Shown piece after piece: positions 7,098-16,427 of a DNA stretch of 64,000 nucleotides. The notes beneath the pieces are model-generated. The model saw nothing but the letters and a program-made list of their open reading frames with translations, was not told the DNA's origin and ran no database searches. The stretch comes from Burkholderiales bacterium UBA4657 (GTDB lineage Bacteria; Pseudomonadota; Gammaproteobacteria; Burkholderiales; Burkholderiaceae_E). The position numbers and the translations under genes were made by a program. The DNA is taken from contig DHLX01000036.1 of the NCBI GenBank assembly GCA_002405475.1, positions 4,099 through 68,098 of the forward strand, in the 5' to 3' direction. Every line of letters starts with the position of its first letter. The stretch's first letter is position 1.

Positions 7098-9008
7098 GTG
7101 AGTTCCCAGACCAGTCAATTTGATCTACTCAAACAGCGCCGCTTCGCGCCTTTGTTCTGGGTGCAGTTTCTGGGAGCCGCCAATGATAATATTTTCAAAT
7201 ATGCGTTTACCTTGCTGGCGACCTATTCTGCTGCGCAATGGGGTGACGTGCCGGCCCACCTCGCCGGTTTTGTGATTGGCGCCCTGTTCATAGCGCCCTA
7301 TTTGCTGTTTTCTGCGACAAGTGGCCAGCTGGCCGACAAGTTCGATAAAACCTGGCTGACACGCCGGGTCAAGGAAGCCGAAATAATCATCATGCTGGTG
7401 GCGGCGATGGGCTTTGTTCTCGCCATACCTGCCCTGCTGTATATCTGTGTTTTTCTCATGGGACTACATTCCACGGTCTTCGGCCCGGTCAAATACGCGT
7501 ATCTGCCGCAACATCTCAACTCGCACGAACTGACCGGTGGTAACGGATTGGTAGAAATGGGCACATTTGTCGCTATTTTGCTCGGCACCATTACCGGCGG
7601 CTTGTTGGTCAATCACCTGGGCAGCGACACCAGGGCGGGGCTGGTTATAGCCGGCACGGTAGTACTAATTGCTGTAATCGGTCGCCTGATGGCGCAGACT
7701 ATGCCACCCTCTCCCGCTCCTGCCCCGTCATTGCGCATGAACTGGAATCCGGTGTCTGAAACCTGGCACAACCTGCGTCTGGCCAGGCAACAGCCGGCAG
7801 TTTTCAACTCTTTGTTGGGTATTTCCTGGTTATGGTTTTTCGGCTCGCTGTTTCTGACCAGCTTCCCGACTTTTGCGCGCGATAACATTGGTGGCAGTCC
7901 GGCCCTGTCGACCCTGTTGCTGGCTGTTTTTTCAGCGGGCATTGGTGTCGGCTCGTTGTGGTGCGAACGTTTGTCAGGACGCAAGGTAGAAATTGGGCTA
8001 GTGCCTTTTGGCTCTGTCGGCATGACCGTTTTTGCCGTCGATTTATATTTTGCCAGTCGTCATTTTCCTGTTTTGTACGACGCCGGCATCATGGAATTTT
8101 TAGCAGCACCAGGCGGGTGGCGTATTGTGCTCGATTTGTTTTTTCTGGCGCTTTTTGCCGGTCTGTATTCGGTACCGCTGTATGCCTTGATTCAGCAACG
8201 TGCCGAGAAGCATCATACGGCACGGATTATTGCCGCCAACAATATATTGAACGCCCTGTTTATGATTGCAGCAGCGCTGATGGCGGCTGGGCTATTGTCC
8301 CTGGGCTGGAGTATTCCCGAATTATTTTTGGTCACGGGTCTGCTCAATGCTCTGGTCGCACTTTATATTTATCGTCTAGTACCCGAATTTTTATTGCGTT
8401 TTCTGGCCTGGATTTTGATCCATACCTTATATCGGGTTCGCGCGATTAACGCCGAACGGCTACCGGAACGAGGTGCTGCGGTTCTGGTGTGCAACCATGT
8501 CAGCTTTGTCGATGCGATTGTGATCATGGCCGAAAGCCCGCGCCCGATCCGTTTTGTCATGCATCACACTATTTTCAAAATTCCGGTCATGAACTGGTTT
8601 TTCAAACATGCCAAAGCGATTGCCATTGCGCCCGTCAGAGAAGATCCGCAGATGCTTGAACGTGCCAATGAGCGTATTGATCGTGCCTTGCGTCAAGGTG
8701 ATCTGGTGTGTATTTTTCCTGAAGGCCGAATTACTGATCACGGCGATTTATATCCTTTCAAACAGGGCATCAGAAAAATTATCGAACGCACTCCGGTACC
8801 GGTTTATCCTATGGCTTTACGCGGTTTATGGGGCTCATTTTTCTCGCGCTATGGTGGTACTGCCTTCTCGCGCCCTATCGAATCCCGACTGCGACGCGGC
8901 CTGCGCTCACAACTCGAATTTGTCGTCGGCGAACCGGTCGAGCCTGAAAGTGTCCAACCTGAAGATTTACAGCAACGCGTGCGACAATTACGCGGCTCAC
9001 AACGATGA
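7098..9008 (+). CDS. MFS carrier fused to glycerophospholipid acyltransferase
   Basis: The 636 residues have two parts. Residues 1 to about 420 are a twelve-helix MFS carrier of the LplT (lysophospholipid flippase) type. From about 440 on there is a PlsC-type acyltransferase with NHVSFVD (the HX4D motif) near residue 465 and the FPEGR motif near 540. In LplT-Aas systems an AMP-binding acyl-ACP synthetase domain is also present; I see none here, so acyl groups would have to come from acyl-ACP or acyl-CoA made elsewhere. The start is GTG. The stop overlaps the ATG of the patatin gene by four bases, so the two are probably coupled. A role in recycling lysophospholipids at the inner membrane is inferred. 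Confidence 0.85.
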   Translation: MSSQTSQFDLLKQRRFAPLFWVQFLGAANDNIFKYAFTLLATYSAAQWGDVPAHLAGFVIGALFIAPYLLFSATSGQLADKFDKTWLTRRVKEAEIIIMLVAAMGFVLAIPALLYICVFLMGLHSTVFGPVKYAYLPQHLNSHELTGGNGLVEMGTFVAILLGTITGGLLVNHLGSDTRAGLVIAGTVVLIAVIGRLMAQTMPPSPAPAPSLRMNWNPVSETWHNLRLARQQPAVFNSLLGISWLWFFGSLFLTSFPTFARDNIGGSPALSTLLLAVFSAGIGVGSLWCERLSGRKVEIGLVPFGSVGMTVFAVDLYFASRHFPVLYDAGIMEFLAAPGGWRIVLDLFFLALFAGLYSVPLYALIQQRAEKHHTARIIAANNILNALFMIAAALMAAGLLSLGWSIPELFLVTGLLNALVALYIYRLVPEFLLRFLAWILIHTLYRVRAINAERLPERGAAVLVCNHVSFVDAIVIMAESPRPIRFVMHHTIFKIPVMNWFFKHAKAIAIAPVREDPQMLERANERIDRALRQGDLVCIFPEGRITDHGDLYPFKQGIRKIIERTPVPVYPMALRGLWGSFFSRYGGTAFSRPIESRLRRGLRSQLEFVVGEPVEPESVQPEDLQQRVRQLRGSQR

Positions 9009-10108
9009 GGAATGGCTTGAAAAACACCAGGAAAAGAACAACAGCAAAAAAAGTCTCTCAGGTCAAAGCCATTAACCTGGCTTTACAGGGGGGCGGCAGT
9101 CACGGTGCCTTCACCTGGGGGGTACTTGATGCCTTGCTGGAGGATGGCCGGCTGGAATTTGAGGCAATTACCGGTGCCAGTGCCGGCGCCATGAATGCGG
9201 TCGTGCTGGCCGATGGCATGCTCGACAACCCGCGTGACCCCAAGGAGGGTGCACGCCAGGCACTGCATGATTTTTGGCGCGCTGTTAGCCGTAAACCTGG
9301 GTTTGCGGGTAATGGCTTGGGGGCAGACCTACCAGCCTGGTTCAAATTTCCCGGACTCAAGGAACTGAACCAAAACTATGCACTGGACAAAAGTCCGGCG
9401 TTTTTAATGTTTGACTTGCTGTCACGCGTAGCCTCACCCTATCAGCTCAACCCCCTGAACATCAACCCACTGCGTGATGTACTCAAAGACTGGGTGAATT
9501 TCGAGCGGCTGCGGGAACAATGTCCGCTTAAATTATTTGTCTGCGCCACCAACGTCCATACCGGACGCCCCCGTATTTTTGAGGAAAAAGAACTGACCGT
9601 CGATATGCTGGTAGCGTCGGCGTCCCTACCTTTTTTCTTTCAGGCTCCAGAAATTGGCAGCGAAGCGTTCTGGGATGGCGGCTATAGCGGTAACCCGCCC
9701 TTATTTCCCTTGCATCACTGTACCCAAACCCAGGATTTGCTGCTGGTACAGATCAACCCTCTAATCCGTGATGATCTGCCCACCACCTCAAGCGAAATTA
9801 TTGACCGTGTCAATGAAATCAGCTTCAACACTGCGTTGATGCTGGAAATGCGCTCGATTGAATTCGTGCAACGACTGTTACGTGAAGAAAAAGTCGATTC
9901 AAAGCGCTACAAGGATATCTTTTTCCATATGATTCACGCCGAAGACAAGCTGACAGCTTTTGGTGCCAGCAGTAAATTCAACACTCGTTGGGACTTTCTG
10001 ATAGAGCTACGGGATATTGGCCGAACCACGGCCCAGTCATGGCTTGAACAACAATATGAGTCGGTCGGACAGCGCGGCAGTATTGATATTGCCCAAACTT
10101 TTCTTTAA
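9005..10108 (+). CDS. Patatin-like phospholipase
   Basis: The 367-residue protein has all three marks of patatin-type serine hydrolases. There is a glycine-rich oxyanion loop GGGSHG near residue 28, the nucleophile elbow GASAG near 57 and the DGG segment (DGGYSGNP) near 223, which supplies the catalytic Asp. No signal peptide is seen, so it is probably cytoplasmic or membrane-associated. It overlaps the carrier-acyltransferase fusion by ATGA. One gene removes acyl chains and the other adds them, which suggests a phospholipid remodelling pair. Confidence 0.9.
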   Translation: MRNGLKNTRKRTTAKKVSQVKAINLALQGGGSHGAFTWGVLDALLEDGRLEFEAITGASAGAMNAVVLADGMLDNPRDPKEGARQALHDFWRAVSRKPGFAGNGLGADLPAWFKFPGLKELNQNYALDKSPAFLMFDLLSRVASPYQLNPLNINPLRDVLKDWVNFERLREQCPLKLFVCATNVHTGRPRIFEEKELTVDMLVASASLPFFFQAPEIGSEAFWDGGYSGNPPLFPLHHCTQTQDLLLVQINPLIRDDLPTTSSEIIDRVNEISFNTALMLEMRSIEFVQRLLREEKVDSKRYKDIFFHMIHAEDKLTAFGASSKFNTRWDFLIELRDIGRTTAQSWLEQQYESVGQRGSIDIAQTFL

Positions 10109-10114
10109 CCCGTA

Positions 10115-11086
10115 TCAACCAACCATCTGCAAGCGCGATTTCATGCGCTCGCAGGCAGCTACCAGCGCTGCGGAAATGCCTGGTTCCCAGGCCGAATGGC
10201 CGGCATCGGGTATGACCACATATTCACAGGTAGGCCAGCGTCGTTGCAAGTCATCAGCACTGGTCGTCGGACACACCATATCGTAGCGCCCCTGGATGAT
10301 GGTACAGGGCAAGGCGGTAATACGCGGTAGTTCACGCAGTAACTCCCCCTCCTCCATAAATCCGGCATGACGCATGTAATGACACTCCAGACGTGCCAGG
10401 CCCAAAGCTACCGCGTCGGACTCCATGTGCGCTGCCGATGCGGCCGCCGCCTGAGGCAAAAGGTTAGAGCACATGCCTTCATAATGACCCCAAGCCCGGG
10501 CATAGGGTAAGTGTATCCTCGGGTCGGGGTCAAACAAACGTTTGGCATAAGCCTCGAGTAAATCACTACGCTCATGTTCCGGCACCATACTGGAAAATTT
10601 GCGCCAAGCCTCGGGAAAAACATGGCGTATACCGTCTATAAACCACTGGACTTCAGCCTTGCGGCACAAAAAAATACCCCGCAGGATAAAACCGAGACAA
10701 CGCTGCGGGTGCGCCTGACCATAGGCGAGTGCCAGGGTACTACCCCAACTGCCACCAAACACCAGCCAGCGATCTATACCCAAATATTCGCGCAGGGTCT
10801 CTATATCTGAGACCAGTCGTTGTGTCGTGTTGTCATGAAATTCGCCCAGTGGCGTCGATCTTCCAGCGCCACGCTGATCAAACAAAACCGCACGATAAAA
10901 GTCGGGGTCAAAAAAACGTCGATGTCGAATGCTACAACCGCCGCCCGGCCCTCCATGCAAAAACAGCACCGGTACCCCATAGGGATTACCGCATTGTTCC
11001 CAATAAAGATTATGCAGGGTTGAGACCTGCAGGCGCCCAGTCTGATAAGGTTCGATAGCGGGATAAAGTTCAGTTTTATGCGTCAC
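10115..11086 (-). CDS. pip: Proline iminopeptidase
   Basis: An alpha/beta hydrolase that removes N-terminal proline from peptides. Signatures: HGGPGGG (oxyanion region), FDQRGAGRS, and the GGSWGS nucleophile elbow, followed by a late GHSAWEP with the catalytic His. I place the start at the GTG at 11086, giving 323 residues beginning VTHKTELYPAIEPY, because family members normally begin there. A reading from TTG at 11116 adds ten unlikely residues. It is convergent with the patatin gene (6-base gap) and divergent from the next hydrolase. Confidence 0.93.
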   Translation of the reverse strand: MTHKTELYPAIEPYQTGRLQVSTLHNLYWEQCGNPYGVPVLFLHGGPGGGCSIRHRRFFDPDFYRAVLFDQRGAGRSTPLGEFHDNTTQRLVSDIETLREYLGIDRWLVFGGSWGSTLALAYGQAHPQRCLGFILRGIFLCRKAEVQWFIDGIRHVFPEAWRKFSSMVPEHERSDLLEAYAKRLFDPDPRIHLPYARAWGHYEGMCSNLLPQAAAASAAHMESDAVALGLARLECHYMRHAGFMEEGELLRELPRITALPCTIIQGRYDMVCPTTSADDLQRRWPTCEYVVIPDAGHSAWEPGISAALVAACERMKSRLQMVG

Positions 11087-11146
11087 AGCTACATTATGGC
11101 CTAGTTCAGAGCCCAATAAAATAATGCCTAAAAAAGGGGATTTTTC

Positions 11147-11860
11147 ATGAAACCGATGTGTGTTTTATTACACGGCGCACAACACGATGCCGGAGTCTGG
11201 GCACTGACCCGGCGTTATTTGCACGCTCAGAATTACAAAGTCTGGGCACCCAGCTTACCCGGTCATGGTATGCGTCAAACCTTGCCCGCGCTTACAGATA
11301 TACGCAGCATGGCTGCCTGTGTGGTGCAGAATATGCCTTTAGAACAGAGCCCAGTGGTATGGATTGGGCACAGCATGGGCAGTCTGATAGCACTGGAGGC
11401 CGCGCGTCTTTGCCCAACGCGCACCCATGCACTGGTTTTAGTTGCAACATCCTACCCGATGAAAGTGGCGCCGTCACTGTTGACGCAAGCCGAACACTCT
11501 CCGCTATCGGCCATGCAACAGATCAACACCTGGTCATTCCACACCACCAGCCAGCAACGAATTGCCAGTAATTTACGCATGATGCAACGCCAGCCTGCCC
11601 GCACTCTGGTGACTGATCTACATGCCTGCAATGAATATACATTAGAAGAAACTGACGCGGAGGCAATAACCTACCCGGTACTGTTCGTTGTCGCCGAGCA
11701 CGACAAAATGACACGCCCAGCCTCGGCGCGACGTTTAGCCTCGCGTTTTCTGCGACATGAAATCGCTGAAATACCCGACTGTGGTCATCACATTATGTCG
11801 GAGCGGCCTCGGGAATGGCAGCAGAATTTAAGACAATTTTTTCAGGCTTTACACAGATAA
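11147..11860 (+). CDS. Alpha/beta hydrolase
   Basis: The 237 residues begin with a strand and oxyanion motif (VLLHGAQHDAGVW). There is a GHSMGS nucleophile elbow near residue 74, an acid in VVAEHDKMT near 188 and the catalytic His in PDCGHHIMSERP near 207. No signal peptide is present. It resembles small carboxylesterases of the MenH/EstA type, but the substrate cannot be predicted. It diverges from the iminopeptidase gene across about 60 bases and is the last ordinary-looking gene before the AT-richer 12-16 kb block. Confidence 0.85.
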   Translation: MKPMCVLLHGAQHDAGVWALTRRYLHAQNYKVWAPSLPGHGMRQTLPALTDIRSMAACVVQNMPLEQSPVVWIGHSMGSLIALEAARLCPTRTHALVLVATSYPMKVAPSLLTQAEHSPLSAMQQINTWSFHTTSQQRIASNLRMMQRQPARTLVTDLHACNEYTLEETDAEAITYPVLFVVAEHDKMTRPASARRLASRFLRHEIAEIPDCGHHIMSERPREWQQNLRQFFQALHR

Positions 11861-12051
11861 GCAATTTAGAACTGTCAATGATAAAAACCGCGAATAGTAA
11901 AGCTTTTCATCAAAAAATTTAGTAAGGTTACACAAAAAAGTAGCATAAAAATACACATGCCAGCAATGTTGCAGCACAGCAGTCTTGACAACATATGTGT
12001 CAGAACTGAATATTCAATTAAGTTTAATTTCACATCAGTATCGGAGCAAAT

Positions 12052-13131
12052 ATGAAGCGTAGGAGTTTTGTGGCGGCAGCAGGTGTTGCTCCGTTGTTCG
12101 TACCTGCGCACGTGGTACGTGCGCAGACAAATTCCGTGGTTTTACGTTTAGCTAGCAGTTTCCCTCCCAGTCTAGACACTATTTATGCTGGCGCGGTGGA
12201 TTTCAAAGATGCGCTGGAAAAAATCTCGGACGGCAAAGTTAAAGTTGAGATACTGCCTATTGGTCAACCGGTTAGTCCTTTTGGTGTTTTTGATGCGGTA
12301 GGCAGTGGACAAATAGATATTGCTCATAGTGCAGGCTTTTATTTTCTTGACAAAAATATTTCACTCGTTTTTGATACGTCAGTGCCATTTGGACTCAATC
12401 AGCGCCAGCAAAATGCCTGGCTACACGATGCGGGTGGTTTAGAGCTTATGCGCGAAGTTCTAGCTCCATTTAACATAATCCATTTTCCTGGTGGAAACAC
12501 GGGCTGCCAAATGGGCGGCTGGTTTAATAAGGCCATTACTAAAAATGAAGATTTTGATGGTCTTCGGATGCGAATCTCAGGTCTTGGAGGGCGCATTTTG
12601 AATAGCCTCGGTGCTAAAACAATGATCGTACCGGCCTCCGAAATCATACAAGCTTTTCGTGACAAGAAAATTGATGCGGCAGAATGGGTCGGACCCTACG
12701 ATGACGAAAAACTTGGATTACATAAGGCAGCTAAAATTTATTATTATCCTTCCTGGTGGGAAGTCTCATCCAATCTGGCTTTTATGATCAATAAGTCCAA
12801 GTGGGATACTTTTAATCCGCATATAAAAGCTTGTATCGAATCAGCAGCCATGCGTGCCAGTACGTTAATGATGGCAAAGTACGACCAGCGTAATGCTCAG
12901 GCCTTGTACAGACTTTTATCCAATGGACAGGATATACGTATTTTCCCTGGTAGCCATCTGCTGGCTGCTGAGCGTAGAACACAACTTTTGTTGCGGGAGG
13001 AAGCCGCCAAGAGCGCTCAATTCAAAAAAATTCTGGATCGTTGGCTCGATTTCCGAAATCAAGTGGGTGAATGGCACAAAACAGCAGAGCTGGGCATGCA
13101 GAACTATCTGGCTTCACGCTTACTCAGATAG
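12052..13131 (+). CDS. TRAP transporter substrate-binding protein, TakP-like
   Basis: The 359-residue protein begins MKRRSFVAAAG and has a cleavage-like VRAQ near residue 25, a likely twin-arginine export signal. The mature part carries the DctP fold with GGNTGCQMGGWF near residue 145 and AAEWVGPYDDEKLG near 205. Both match the mannitol/chloroaromatic branch that includes TakP, a receptor for 2-oxo acids, and lactate-binding relatives. No DctQ or DctM gene is nearby, so it must share a permease or serve as an orphan receptor. Together with the following chemoreceptor and D-lactate dehydrogenase-like genes this suggests a lactate or keto-acid cassette. Its base composition is AT-richer than the flanks. 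Confidence 0.9.
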   Translation: MKRRSFVAAAGVAPLFVPAHVVRAQTNSVVLRLASSFPPSLDTIYAGAVDFKDALEKISDGKVKVEILPIGQPVSPFGVFDAVGSGQIDIAHSAGFYFLDKNISLVFDTSVPFGLNQRQQNAWLHDAGGLELMREVLAPFNIIHFPGGNTGCQMGGWFNKAITKNEDFDGLRMRISGLGGRILNSLGAKTMIVPASEIIQAFRDKKIDAAEWVGPYDDEKLGLHKAAKIYYYPSWWEVSSNLAFMINKSKWDTFNPHIKACIESAAMRASTLMMAKYDQRNAQALYRLLSNGQDIRIFPGSHLLAAERRTQLLLREEAAKSAQFKKILDRWLDFRNQVGEWHKTAELGMQNYLASRLLR

Positions 13132-13310
13132 CGTTCATCACGACCTCCGCGCTCAGTATTTAAATCATGTGGTATCTCGAGAGATGTGCATCGAAGCACT
13201 AGTTCAACGTATTAAACAGTAATAAGCAGTGCATTTGATGCGTTTTTCAACGCATGAGCTTTTCCCTGGTCAGTCAGAATTAGATTGGTGCTAAGACTAG
13301 GAAACGTGAG

Positions 13311-14961
13311 ATGTCGGTCAACACAGAAATATCCCAACCACAGGCTATAGGCACAAGTCACCAGAAGCCACCCCCGGGGGGGGGGAGGTAATATATTCGC
13401 GGGATTTGTACCCGCTGTTCAGTCAATAGCCTACTTATGCTGGCCAGTTGGTCTAGCGGCTTTTGTATTTACCCTTTTTGATGGAATCACTACTACCTCG
13501 ATACTAGTGGCAATAATAGCCACCGCAAGTTCGCTCTATTGCTTTCGTTTGGTACGACCACGACTGAGCTTATTTGAAAAAAGCATAAAAATCGACCCAT
13601 CCTTGAAAAAAATCATTGTTGATGTTCGTGCCACTACCGTAGAAGTCGCGATAGGAACAGCCTTAACAGCCCATGAAATTAAAAAATCCGTAAAGTTATC
13701 AGGTGAACAAGAGGCAATTGCTGAAACTGTTTTCTCATCCAGCAAGGAAACATTATCAGCCATTGAAGACGTAAGTCTTAGCGTACAGCATATCGCCTCT
13801 AATACTGAAGAAGGGGTACATCGCTCCCGTTCGTCGCTGACGAGCTTGCAGGCCATACAAACCCGTGTTTTAAATTTTGAAGAACAGATAAATTCGTTTA
13901 GCAAGACGGTTAGTCAACTGGATGGTCGGTCAAAGCAGGTCAAGGAAATCGTAGAGCTCATCCAGAGTATTGCTCAACAGACCAACTTACTTGCGTTAAA
14001 TGCCGCGATAGAAGCTGCGCGTGCCGGGACAGCTGGGCGTGGCTTTGCTGTAGTCGCAGCAGAAGTGCGAACGCTAGCAGAAAAAGTCCGGTTGGCAACT
14101 GAAGATATTTCGCGGAATGTGGGGGCTACAGTTGAACTGGTTCAATCTACATCAAGCAAAACATCAGAAATTCGTGATGAAATCGGTAGTGTTCGACTTG
14201 CAATAGACAATGCTTCAAATGAATGCCAAGGAGTGTTAAATCAGTTGGAGTCGATTAGTGGAAAAACCAATCAGATAGCAGCAGCAGCCGAAGAACTCAC
14301 GGCATCGAATGAAACTGTCATTGACTCTATTAAACAATCTTACGAAATGAGTCGAGAAATTGGAAAACGATTACGTAGCACTGAAGAAATATCATTAAAT
14401 TTATTTGGCGTAACCGAGCGTGTGCTTGAGTTGTTTTCAGAAATTGAGGTGGGTGAAGGAGTATTGGAGCGGGTAGTTGGCGTAAGCCGTAAATGGCGCC
14501 AGACCATACAGACTGAAATTGAGCGCCTCAACGCACAGGGTCATAATGTGTTTGACGCACAATACAAGCCAATACATGGGACAAACCCGGCGCAATTCAT
14601 GGTTTCATATCATGCTGCCTTTGAAAACGCGATCAGGCCGTTACTTGACAAAGCCCGCAATGCTATAGGCGCACAAGCTTGCGCATGTATTAACACTGAC
14701 TGCTATACACCCACCCATAATAGTGAATTTTCTCTGCCGCCCAGCGGTGACCCGGAAATTGATATTAAGCAATGCCGCGATAAACGCATGATGACTGATA
14801 ACTATGGGCAACGGTCTGCACACTATACAGGTAATGTTTTACTTCAGACTTATGTTCGTGATAACGGTCAGTTAGCGAGCGAGTTGGGCTTGCCGATCAG
14901 AATTCATGGTCGCCACTGGGGTGCATTACGTGTTGCAATAGACCCAACAAAATTGAAATAG
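13311..14961 (+). CDS. Methyl-accepting chemotaxis protein, start out of frame at G10 tract
   Basis: The body is open from 13351, but its only in-frame start-like codon is a GTG at 13507 with no ribosome binding site, inside the second membrane helix. The better start, ATG 13311, is out of frame by one base across the G10 tract. Read through, the protein would be about 550 residues. It has two membrane helices separated by only a few residues, no HAMP motif that I can see and no periplasmic sensor. The signalling hairpin is around IAQQTNLLALNAAIEAARAG and GFAVVAAEVRTLAEK. A C-terminal domain contains TPTHNSEFS, CRDKRMMTD, LLQTYVRDNG and IHGRHWGALRVAI, a PAS/Cache-like region known from the tails of other Burkholderiales receptors and probably the sensor. 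Confidence 0.85.
13376..13385 (+). repeat. G10 homopolymer tract in chemoreceptor gene
   Basis: Ten consecutive G, directly preceded by five C, lie 65 bases after a well-placed ATG (13311, AGGA eight bases upstream). With ten G the reading from that ATG ends at TAA 13389-13391. With nine or twelve G it would continue in frame into the two membrane helices and signalling domain of the chemoreceptor. This is the structure of a slipped-strand contingency tract, although a one-base consensus error in the assembly would look the same. Confidence 0.75.
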
Positions 14962-14993
14962 TATATTCGGCTCACCACAAGAGAGGACCAATC

Positions 14994-16406
14994 ATGAAAG
15001 CACATCCTGAGGGACTTCAACTAATCAAGCGAACTGCATCGCCGCAATTGATTCAGGAGCTTCGTACAAGATTTTCTGACAGATTAAGTATCGGACAGGC
15101 TGTACGTGATCAGCATGGCAGTGATGAATCACCGTATAAAACTATGGCACCCGACGCAGTGGTTTTTGCACTCAGCACGGCTGAAGTCGCTGAAATAGTC
15201 AAACTATGCTCGCAATACAACACCCCAGTCATTGCTTTTGGTGCTGGCTCATCTATTGAGGGGCATATTCTTGCAGTTGAAGGTGGAATTACTATAGATG
15301 TATCACGCATGAATGCTGTTTTGTCGGTTAATTCTGATGACTTGACAGCTACCGTTCAAACCGGCGTAACCCGTAAACAGCTAAATAATGAAATCAAGGA
15401 TACGGGTCTTTTTTTTCCAATAGATCCCGGCGCTGACGCTACTATAGGTGGAATGACGGCCACACGTGCCTCCGGTACCAATGCCGTACGTTATGGCACC
15501 ATGCGTGAAAATGTACTCGGCCTGACTGTTGTGACTGCTGATGGAAAAGTTATACGTACATCTCGACGTGCAAAAAAATCATCCGCGGGCTATGACTTGA
15601 CCCGTTTGCTAGTTGGCAGTGAGGGAACGCTGGGTATTATTACTGAAGTAACAGTGCGCCTTTACCCACAACCAGAAGCAGTGTCAGGCGCGGTATGCTC
15701 TTTCTCTGATGTTCAGAGTGCAGTAAATACTGTGATCCAAACCATACAACTTGGAGTACCAATTGCGCGCGCCGAATTATTGGATGCCCTAACAGTTAAA
15801 GCGGTAAATTTACACAGCAAAACAACATTAAAAGAACAGCCGATGCTATTCCTGGAATTTCATGGATCACCCGCCAGTGTCAATGAGCAGTCACAGACTG
15901 TTCAGGATATAGCACGCGAGAATGGTGGACAGGATTTTGAGTGGGCCACGAATCCTGAAGATCGTTCACGGTTGTGGAATGCGCGTCACACAGCGTTTTT
16001 TGCATGCCTTCAATTGAAGGCTGGCTCACGAGCATTTACTACTGATGCATGCGTACCGATATCACGTTTAGCAGAGTGCATTAAAGAAACCGTCGAAGAT
16101 ACAGCTAATTCGACATTGCCATGCCCCATCTTCGGTCACGTCGGCGATGGTAATTTCCACTGTGTAATTGTAGCCAATCCAAATGACCCGTTAGAGATGG
16201 AAGAAGCTGAACGGCTGAACCAGCGGGTTATGCAACGTGCATTAAATATGGACGGCACCTGCACCGGTGAACATGGCGTTGGCCTGCATAAGATGGGTTT
16301 ACTAATCGATGAGCATGGTGAAGATGCGGTTGAGTTGATGCGGCGCATCAAATTAGCGTTCGATCCCAAGAATATATTAAACCCTGGAAAGATTATCCGA
16401 GTTTAA
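14994..16406 (+). CDS. FAD-linked oxidase, D-lactate dehydrogenase-like
   Basis: The 470 residues match the GlcD/Dld group. The FAD-binding half has GAGSSIEGH at residues 83-91 and GADATIGGM at 146-154. The C-terminal oxidase half has GHVGDGNFH near 381, CTGEHGVGLHKMG near 423 and a terminal LNPGKI. This is the organisation of cytochrome-dependent D-lactate dehydrogenases, which oxidise D-2-hydroxy acids to 2-oxo acids and pass electrons to the respiratory chain. It starts 33 bases after the chemoreceptor stop with GAGAGGA upstream, so they are probably co-transcribed. With the TakP-like receptor it suggests uptake, sensing and oxidation of lactate or a related acid. Confidence 0.9.
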   Translation: MKAHPEGLQLIKRTASPQLIQELRTRFSDRLSIGQAVRDQHGSDESPYKTMAPDAVVFALSTAEVAEIVKLCSQYNTPVIAFGAGSSIEGHILAVEGGITIDVSRMNAVLSVNSDDLTATVQTGVTRKQLNNEIKDTGLFFPIDPGADATIGGMTATRASGTNAVRYGTMRENVLGLTVVTADGKVIRTSRRAKKSSAGYDLTRLLVGSEGTLGIITEVTVRLYPQPEAVSGAVCSFSDVQSAVNTVIQTIQLGVPIARAELLDALTVKAVNLHSKTTLKEQPMLFLEFHGSPASVNEQSQTVQDIARENGGQDFEWATNPEDRSRLWNARHTAFFACLQLKAGSRAFTTDACVPISRLAECIKETVEDTANSTLPCPIFGHVGDGNFHCVIVANPNDPLEMEEAERLNQRVMQRALNMDGTCTGEHGVGLHKMGLLIDEHGEDAVELMRRIKLAFDPKNILNPGKIIRV

Positions 16407-16427
16407 TGTCGAAGATACAGTTTAGCC

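Noticed and set aside
11861..12051. A TTGACA (11985-11990) with an ACATATGT palindrome as promoter and operator of the TRAP receptor gene
   Set aside because: No acceptable -10 at 16-18 bases; best matches are four of six. Too weak to list as a feature.
13351..13506. A start codon for the chemoreceptor between the G tract and 13507
   Set aside because: No ATG, GTG or TTG occurs in that frame in this interval, which is what drew attention to the G tract.
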